Source of the DNA: Streptomyces maremycinicus
Lineage (GTDB): Bacteria; Actinomycetota; Actinomycetes; Streptomycetales; Streptomycetaceae
DNA: 64,000 bases
NCBI RefSeq assembly: GCF_001184025.1
Contig: NZ_BBYG01000013.1
Location: 434,001 to 498,000 of the forward strand
Reading direction: 5' to 3'
Shown here: one piece after another, positions 58,808 to 64,000 of the stretch
Position numbering within the stretch: the first letter of the stretch is position 1
Layout of the letters: every line of letters starts with the position of its first letter
Translations under genes and position numbers: made by a program
The notes under the pieces: generated by a model
What the model was told of the DNA's origin: nothing
The model's input: only the letters and a program-made list of their open reading frames with translations
Database searches by the model: none

Positions 58808-60391
58808 ATGCCCGTACCCGTACCGCGGCAGAGAGCGATCCCGGCCGTGGAGAGTGGTCAGGCGCAGGCCGCGCCCGCAGTCGGCGGCCCCTCCAAGGAA
58901 GAAACCGTTCGCAACGAGGCGACCACGGCCGAGAACCGGAACGACACCGCGCCCCAGCACGGCGCGCACCACACCGCGCCCCGTACCGCGCTCAACGCGA
59001 CGCCCGCCGACGGCGTCCACCAAGGCGTGACCACGAACAACGTGAGCGCGACCGCCGGCATGAGCACCGCCGCCGGCATGAGCACGGCCGGCATGGCCAC
59101 GGCCGACGTGACCACGAACAACTTGGGCGCGACCGGCGGCGTGAGCGGCGGCGGCGTGAGCACGGCCGGCAGCGTGAGCGCCACGAGCGTGAGCGCCTCC
59201 GGTGCGGGCACCGCCCACACCACCCTCACCCTGCTGCTGATCGAGGACGACCCCACGGCCGCGCCGATCGTCCACGACCTGCTGGACGCGGACGGCAAAC
59301 CGATCCGGGTGCGCACCGCCCGCAACCTCACCGAGGCCGAGCGGCTGCTGACCCATGACGTCCACTGCATCCTGCTGGACCTCGCGCTGCCCGCGCCCGG
59401 CAAGGCGGGCGCCGACGACGACGAGCTCGCCGTCCTGCGGCACGTGCTCCGGCTCGCGCCCCGGCATGCCGTGCTGGCGCTCACCGCGTCCGGCGACGCA
59501 GAGCGCGGCGCCGAGGCGGTCCGCGTGGGCGCCCAGGACTACCTCTACAAGGACGAGCTCGACGGCCGGCTGCTGAGCCGCGCGATCCGCTACGCGGTGG
59601 AGAGGAAACGTTCCGACACGGCCGAGCGGCGACTCGCCGAGGGCAAGCTGCGCGCGCAGGAGAACGCCCGCCTGGAGCGCGGCCTGCTGCCCACGCCCCT
59701 CCTGGAGGGCTCGCCGCTGCGCTTCGCCGCCCGCTACCGACCCGGCCGCTCGCGCGCGCTGCTCGGCGGCGACTTCTACGACACCGTCCGCACGCCCGAC
59801 GGCACCGTGCACGCCATGATCGGCGACGTCTGCGGGCACGGCCCGGACGAGGCGGCGCTCGGCGTGGAGCTGCGCATCGCCTGGCGGGCGCTGACGCTCG
59901 CGGGTCTGTGCGGGGACCAGCTGCTGAACACGCTTCAGCAGGTGCTGGAGCACGAGCGCGACGACGACGAGATCTTCGCGACGGTGTGCACGGTGGACAT
60001 CGCGCCCGACGGCCGCCGGGCGGGCCTGTGCCTGGCCGGCCACCCCGCGCCGCTGATCGCCCGGCCGGACCGGCCCGCGCGGCTGCTGCCGTACGACAAC
60101 AACGGCCCCGCCCTCGGCCTGCTGCCGGGCGCCCGCTGGCCGCGGATGCAGGTCGAGCTGGGCGCCGAGTGGAGCCTGATGCTGTACACCGACGGCCTCA
60201 TCGAGGGCCGGATCGGCGAAGGCCGGGAACGGCTGGGCCAGGACGGCATGGTGGAGATGATCCGCCGCCAGCTGTCCGAGGGCCTGAGCGGCGAGGCGCT
60301 GCTGCGGGCCGCGGTGAACGAGGTCCGCGAGCTCAACGGCGGCGAATTGACGGACGACGTGGCACTGGTCCTCCTGGACCGCGTCCCGTAA
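58808..60391 (+). CDS. Response regulator with PP2C (SpoIIE/RsbU) phosphatase domain
   Basis: 527-residue signalling protein. The first 135 residues are a low-complexity Thr/Asn/Gly/Ala segment with GMSTAAGMSTAGMATADVTT-like repeats. A receiver domain (about 138-260) follows: LLIEDD, the Asp in ILLDLAL, Lys in YLYKDE. A coiled linker leads to a PP2C phosphatase (about 300-527) with GGDFYDTV, MIGDVCGHGPDEA, and YTDGLIEGR. Such proteins usually dephosphorylate an anti-anti-sigma factor, here one coded elsewhere. The ATG at 58808 has GGAAGGA upstream; an in-frame ATG at 58736 gives a 24-residue longer product. Confidence 0.88.
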   Translation: MPVPVPRQRAIPAVESGQAQAAPAVGGPSKEETVRNEATTAENRNDTAPQHGAHHTAPRTALNATPADGVHQGVTTNNVSATAGMSTAAGMSTAGMATADVTTNNLGATGGVSGGGVSTAGSVSATSVSASGAGTAHTTLTLLLIEDDPTAAPIVHDLLDADGKPIRVRTARNLTEAERLLTHDVHCILLDLALPAPGKAGADDDELAVLRHVLRLAPRHAVLALTASGDAERGAEAVRVGAQDYLYKDELDGRLLSRAIRYAVERKRSDTAERRLAEGKLRAQENARLERGLLPTPLLEGSPLRFAARYRPGRSRALLGGDFYDTVRTPDGTVHAMIGDVCGHGPDEAALGVELRIAWRALTLAGLCGDQLLNTLQQVLEHERDDDEIFATVCTVDIAPDGRRAGLCLAGHPAPLIARPDRPARLLPYDNNGPALGLLPGARWPRMQVELGAEWSLMLYTDGLIEGRIGEGRERLGQDGMVEMIRRQLSEGLSGEALLRAAVNEVRELNGGELTDDVALVLLDRVP

Positions 60392-60482
60392 CCCGGACCG
60401 CCCCGGCACCGGGACCCGGCCCCCTCCGGGCCGCGGCCACCCCGGGACCTGCCCCGACCCGGGCCGCGGCAGCCCCGGACCC

Positions 60483-60990
60483 GACCGTCCCGTAACCCGG
60501 ACCGCCCCGGGACTCACCCGAACCGGACCGAAACCCGGCCGCCCTCGGACTGGCCCGAACTGAGAGCCGATCGGACCGAACCCGGCCGCCCCCGGACTCC
60601 CCGGCCCTCGGCCCATCCAGGCTGGGAGTCGACAGACCGTGGCCCGGGCCCCCCGGACCCGACCGTCCCGTAACCCGGACCGCCCCGGGACTCACCCGAA
60701 CCGGACCGAAGCCCGGTCGCCCTCGGACTGGCCCGAACTGAGAGCCGATCGGACCGAAACCCGGCCGCCCTCGGACTCCCCGGCCCTCGGCCCATCCAGG
60801 CTGGGAGTCGACAGACCGTGGCCCGGGCCCCCCCGGTCCCGACCGTCCTGTAACCGGACCGCCCCGGGACTCACCCGAAGCGGGAGCCGAGAGACCGTAA
60901 CCGACCCCGTCCCGGAACCCGACCGGCTGGGTCACGGCCAACCCCCGTTCCGGGAGCCGGCCGGCTGGGGCTGCACCGGCCCCGGACGCA
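60483..60990. repeat. 178-180-bp tandem repeats
   Basis: GACCGTCCCGTAACCCGGAC starts units at 60483 and 60661, with a third shorter one at 60841. Units 1 and 2 are nearly identical through GGCTGGGAGTCGACAGACCG. No gene is seen between 60392 and 61249. Confidence 0.85.
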
Positions 60991-61249
60991 ACCCGACCGG
61001 GGCCTGACGCCGGTGGGCCGCAGCTCGCCACCGGGCGCTCGCATCGGCAGCCCGGCGCCGGTGGCCCGCACCCCTCACCCACCGCCGTGGGTCCGCACGG
61101 GGGAGGCCGGTGGCCTGGCCGGAACGGGCGGCGCCCCCGGCCCCTGGAAGGGGGCTGCGGGGGCGACGCGGAAGGTCATCCGGGGCTGTCCGGGGGTTCC
61201 CTCGGCGGATTCCCGGGGGTTTTCCGGGACTCTCTCGGAGGGTCGGGGC

Positions 61250-61606
61250 TCAGCGGCCGCCGTTGTAGGGGCCGTACGGGCCGTCGCTGCTGCTGCCGCC
61301 GCGCCTGCGGCCCCAGCCGCCGCCACCGCCGACCTGCCGGAGGGCGGGCCGTACGTCCACGAGGAACACGATCGTGGCGACGAGTCCCGCGAGCTGGAGA
61401 AAGAGCATCGGCACCAGGAGGTTCACCGCCACCGTGACGCCCAGGATGATCAGCCAGAAGCCCTTGTTCTGCTTGTCGGCGGCCCGGTAGGCGTCATCAC
61501 GGAACAGAGCGGCCATCACCAGCGCCACCACGGCGAGGACCAGCATGGCGAGGTAGAGCAGCCACACCAGCCCGGCGAAGCCTTCGATCAGCACAACGTC
61601 CACCAC
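61250..61606 (-). CDS. DUF2516 small membrane protein
   Basis: 118-residue protein with three hydrophobic helices (about 8-34, 50-68 and 70-84) and a Gly/Arg-rich tail GGGGGWGRRRGGSSSDG ending in YNGGR. It matches the actinobacterial DUF2516 pattern (FRDDAYRAADKQNKGFW between the first helices). The GTG at 61606 or the adjacent GTG at 61603 is the start. Function unknown. It lies downstream of the HBHA-like gene on the same strand, with a terminator between. Confidence 0.85.
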   Translation of the reverse strand: MVDVVLIEGFAGLVWLLYLAMLVLAVVALVMAALFRDDAYRAADKQNKGFWLIILGVTVAVNLLVPMLFLQLAGLVATIVFLVDVRPALRQVGGGGGWGRRRGGSSSDGPYGPYNGGR

Positions 61607-61681
61607 CCGACTCGACGCGATTCGACTCGCTCGTCCTTACGCGGTCACCGTACCCGCAACCGCGCTCCCGCTACCCGTACA

Positions 61682-61714
61682 ACGGGCCGGGCACCACATG
61701 AGTGCCCGGCCCGT
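61682..61714 (-). terminator. Terminator of the HBHA-like gene
   Basis: A perfect 13-bp stem (61682-61694 with 61702-61714) with a 7-base loop, 43 bases past the stop of the HBHA-like gene. Confidence 0.85.
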
Positions 61715-61757
61715 GACTGTATGTCCCTGTCCGCCGTGTCCGTCCCGGCCGTCGGTC

Positions 61758-62429
61758 TCACTTGGCCGGCGGCGTGGTCTTCTTCGCGACGGGCTTGCGG
61801 ACCGGAGCCTTCTTGGCGGCCGCCGCCTTCTTCGCGGACTCGGACTGCGCCTCGGCCGCGGCGGGCTTCGGCTCGTCCTTGACCACGACCGGCTGGACGA
61901 CGGGCGCGGGCTTGGGCTCCGACTTGGGCTCGACCGCGATGGCGAGCTCCTCGATCTCCTCGGCGGCCTCGCCGCGCCAGGTCTTCACGGCCTGCTCGCC
62001 GTGCTCGGCGACCTTCTCGTACGTCTCACGGGCCTTGACGGCGTACTCGGCGGCGACGCCGACCCCGCGCAGCGCGAAGTCCTGGGCGGACTCGCCGAAC
62101 TTCTTCAGGTCGGCGTCGAGGGTGCTGCCGAGCTTCTTGATGTCCCCGTCGAGGCTGCTGATGAAGTCGGTGACCTTGGCCTGGAGGGTCTCCTGAGCCT
62201 CCTTGGCCTTGGCGGTCGCCTCCTTGGCGCGGGCGCCGGCCTTCTCCTGCACGGTCTTGGGGTCGGTGTTGCGGACGGCCTCGAAACGCGCCGGGGCCTC
62301 GGTGCGCAGCTGCTCCACCAGACCCGGCACCTTCTTCGCCTGCTGGAGCGCCAGATCGGCGGTGCCCGCGGCGAAGTAGAACGGAGTCGGGTCGCTGAAG
62401 GTCTTGCGCAGGTCGTCGGTGATGGCCAT
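61758..62429 (-). CDS. HBHA-like helical protein with Lys-rich tail
   Basis: 223-residue protein resembling mycobacterial heparin-binding hemagglutinin. An N-terminal segment with TPFYFAAGTADLALQ, a long amphipathic coiled coil (about 45-150), and a Lys/Ala/Pro C-terminus (AKKAAAAKKAPVRKPVAKK) are visible. No signal peptide is present; HBHA is also leaderless. The binding partner in Streptomyces is unknown, and the tail could equally bind DNA or polyphosphate. GGGAGGA lies before the ATG at 62429. An XRE-type regulator gene lies 86 bases upstream on the same strand. Confidence 0.8.
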   Translation of the reverse strand: MAITDDLRKTFSDPTPFYFAAGTADLALQQAKKVPGLVEQLRTEAPARFEAVRNTDPKTVQEKAGARAKEATAKAKEAQETLQAKVTDFISSLDGDIKKLGSTLDADLKKFGESAQDFALRGVGVAAEYAVKARETYEKVAEHGEQAVKTWRGEAAEEIEELAIAVEPKSEPKPAPVVQPVVVKDEPKPAAAEAQSESAKKAAAAKKAPVRKPVAKKTTPPAK

Positions 62430-62515
62430 GGTGAAGGTCCTCCCGGATTCACATACGTCGTATTCGGCTGAGGGTCGTGCGGGTCCGCAGCGTGGCGGCC
62501 GGTCCCCTGGTCCGG

Positions 62516-62944
62516 TCAACTGGCCGTCTGCTGCGGGTCGGCGCCGCTCTCGGGGTTCCGTGGGTCCGCCGCGCCGTCGCCGTCCGCGAATCCGTTCTCC
62601 TTGCGGAAGGACTCGTAGATCTGGAGCAGCACCTGCTTCTGCTGCTCGGTCAGCGTGGGGTCGGCGAGCACGACCGCGCGGGTCGCGCCGTCCCGGTACT
62701 CCTGCCCGTCCCGTTCCGCGTCGAGGATGCCGGCCCGCACGTACAGCGTCTCGGCGGAGATCCGCAGCGCCTTGGCGACCTGCTGGAGCACCTCCGCGCT
62801 CGGCTTGCGCAGCCCGCGCTCGATCTGACTCAGATACGGGTTGGACACGCCGGCCGCTTCGGCGAGTTGCCGGAGCGACAGCTGCGCGTTGCGCCGCTGC
62901 TCGCGCAGGTACTCACCGAGATTGCCGACGTTGAGCGATGCCAT
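62516..62944 (-). CDS. XRE-family transcriptional regulator
   Basis: 142-residue regulator. The helix-turn-helix (about 7-62) reads SLRQLAEAAGVSNPYLSQIE, then RGLRKPSAEVLQQVAKAL. The C-terminal half (about 75-142) has a helical EQQKQVLLQIYESFRKENG and an Asp/Gly-rich end. The start at 62944 gives MASLNVGNLGEYL, the common N-terminus. A perfect 28-bp palindrome 26 bases upstream of the start is the likely autoregulatory operator. It probably also controls the HBHA-like gene behind it, which follows in the same direction. Confidence 0.9.
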   Translation of the reverse strand: MASLNVGNLGEYLREQRRNAQLSLRQLAEAAGVSNPYLSQIERGLRKPSAEVLQQVAKALRISAETLYVRAGILDAERDGQEYRDGATRAVVLADPTLTEQQKQVLLQIYESFRKENGFADGDGAADPRNPESGADPQQTAS

Positions 62945-62970
62945 GGCTCCACTGTGCACCAGTCGCGCTA

Positions 62971-62998
62971 ACTATTGCAAGCACCTGCTTGCAATAGT
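62971..62998. promoter_or_regulatory. Perfect 28-bp palindromic operator
   Basis: ACTATTGCAAGCA-CC-TGCTTGCAATAGT: 13-bp arms without a mismatch and a 2-base centre, 27 bases upstream of the XRE regulator start. It is AT-richer than the context, so a site kept by selection is likely. Its position suits overlap with the -10 region. Confidence 0.85.
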
Positions 62999-63064
62999 GT
63001 GTCGCACCACTCCGGGCCGAGCGCCCCCGCCCGAGCGCACCCGCCCGAGCACACCGCCCCAGCG

Positions 63065-63143
63065 CGGCCCGAGCACTCCCCCCGCCCGCAAGCCCCGAGC
63101 CTCAAGCCCCGAGCCCCGAGCCTTACACCTCACGTCTCACGTC
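63065..63143. repeat. Short direct repeats near the helicase stop
   Basis: Repeated AAGCCCCGAGCC-type 11-mers (about 63089-63122) are followed by three CACGTCT copies with TCACGTCTCA context (about 63130-63150); the helicase stop codon lies at 63144-63146 within them. Confidence 0.6.
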
Positions 63144-64000
63144 TCACGTCTCCCACGGCAACTCCCGTTCGTGCACCACCTCCAGTCGGGAGACCGCGCG
63201 GGTCAGCACCACGTAGAGCCGGTTCAGACCGCGTCGCTCCGCCTGGGCGATGGCCGCCGGTTCGACGGCGACGACGTGGTCGTACTCGAGGCCCTTGACG
63301 AGGGTCGCCGGGACCACCGTCACCCGGGCGACCGGGCCGTCCGGGTCGGCGACCGGGAGGCCGGCCCCGGTCAGGGCCTCGCGGATCTCGTCGACCTGCG
63401 GGTCGGCGGCGATGACACCGATCGAGCCCTCGTGCGGGAGGGCGTCGCGTACGGCGGCGACGACCGCGGAGAGCAGGTCGCCGCCCGCCCGCCGCACGCG
63501 CAGTTCGCCGTCCCGGCGCAGGGACTCGGCGCGGGGCACGTCGGCGTCGAGAAGGTCGAGCAGCCGGCCCGCGAGAGAGAGGACGGCGGCCGGGACACGG
63601 AACCCCGTGGTCAGCGGGACGACCGTCGCGTCCGGCTTGCCCAGGTGGGCCATCTGCGTCCGCCAGGAGCCCGCCGCCCAGGGGGTGGTCCCCTGGGCCA
63701 GGTCGCCGAGGACGGTGAGCGAGCCGAAGCGGACCCGGCGGGCGACCGCCCGGCACTCCATCGGGGAGAGGTCCTGGGCCTCGTCGACGACGACATGGCA
63801 GTAGCCCCGGGGATGGTCGAGGAGACCGCCGATCTCGTCGAGGAGGACGAGGTCGGCGGACGACCAGCGAGCCGACCTCGGTGAGCGGGGCGGGCGCGGC
63901 CAGAGCAGCGCGCGCTGTTCCCCGGGATACAGAAGGCCGTCCGCGGCCCGCGCCAACTCCGCCTGGTCGGTGAGGAGTCGGACCAGGACCTCCTCCGGGC
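63144..64000 (-). CDS. HelD/UvrD-like superfamily 1 helicase, C-terminal part (cut by window end)
   Basis: Partial: 285 residues are visible, and the frame stays open through base 64000, so the N-terminus lies outside. Motif II is VVDEAQDLSPMECRAVARR (Walker B), motif III GDLAQGTTPW, motif IV TTGFRVP, motif V VTVVPATLVKGLEYDHVV, motif VI LYVVLTRAVSRL. The DEAQDLSPM sequence and short size between motifs point to the HelD/HelR group, which releases RNA polymerase from stalled complexes; in Streptomyces, HelR is linked to rifamycin tolerance. UvrD-type DNA repair helicases are the alternative; the missing N-terminal coiled coil would decide. Confidence 0.85.
   Translation of the reverse strand, partial: PEEVLVRLLTDQAELARAADGLLYPGEQRALLWPRPPRSPRSARWSSADLVLLDEIGGLLDHPRGYCHVVVDEAQDLSPMECRAVARRVRFGSLTVLGDLAQGTTPWAAGSWRTQMAHLGKPDATVVPLTTGFRVPAAVLSLAGRLLDLLDADVPRAESLRRDGELRVRRAGGDLLSAVVAAVRDALPHEGSIGVIAADPQVDEIREALTGAGLPVADPDGPVARVTVVPATLVKGLEYDHVVAVEPAAIAQAERRGLNRLYVVLTRAVSRLEVVHERELPWET

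Overview
The window is chromosomal DNA of a Streptomyces. The GC content is very high, GTG starts are common, and several genes have a TAnnnT-type -10 box placed 7-8 bases before the start codon (leaderless type). Several gene blocks follow the order I remember from the S. coelicolor core between about SCO4296 (groEL2) and SCO4195, in falling SCO number. These include groEL2-csp, cdgB, msiK, rlmB-cysS-ispF-ispD-carD, phoP-phoR/phoU, gpm and mshA. The species call and SCO parallels are inference from memory; no search was run. Layout: 0.1-2.3 kb holds groEL2 behind two tandem CIRCE operators, then a cold-shock gene. 2.3-4.6 kb holds a two-gene unit, a threonine-synthase-like enzyme followed by a sulfur-carrier protein ending in Gly-Gly. 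It sits behind a SAM-I (S-box) riboswitch and is best read as the MetM/MetO route from O-phosphohomoserine to homocysteine. 4.7-8.0 kb holds glucosyl-3-phosphoglycerate synthase and a convergent otsA/otsB pair for trehalose. 8.3-13 kb is an aminosugar locus (lipoprotein sugar binder, nagK-nagA, a PfkB kinase) with DasR-type operators. 14-15.9 kb is a GAF-PAS-GGDEF diguanylate cyclase (CdgB type) with a BldD-like box and a perfect Crp-type palindrome upstream. 16-28.7 kb is a mixed core: flavin reductase, acetyltransferases, an ECF sigma factor, ArfB, TerD, an M1 peptidase lipoprotein, a pentapeptide protein, two oxidoreductases, an MFS exporter, a rhomboid-like protein and tRNA-Thr(TGT). 28.9-43 kb contains msiK, a sugar nucleotidyltransferase, a DoxX-like membrane protein, rlmB, cysS, ispF, ispD, carD, a lipoprotein, and the phosphate regulators phoP-phoR and phoU around a PHO box.

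43-50 kb is the accessory part. It holds a 52-residue Cys/Gly-rich peptide gene beside a small DUF4242 nickel-binding-type protein, a DUF4232 lipoprotein and an aromatic-ring hydroxylase. Then comes a scarred segment (about 47.0-49.4 kb) with two decayed tyrosine-integrase fragments, a diverged copy of the gpmA 3' end with its terminator, ten 13-bp iterons in exact phase, and two GCATGCATGC palindromes. This looks like the relic of an integrated or replicating element.

50-64 kb returns to core genes: gpmA, an MFS transporter, a DUF2000/AraC divergent pair, mshA-ybjN for mycothiol, a methyltransferase, an NlpC/P60 wall hydrolase, a response-regulator PP2C phosphatase, an HBHA-like protein, an XRE regulator with a perfect operator, and the 3' part of a HelD-like helicase cut by the window edge.

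A recurrent feature is short tandem or dispersed repeats between genes. Some supply a stop codon (20766, 26476) or an N-terminal extension (nagA, the DUF2000 protein).
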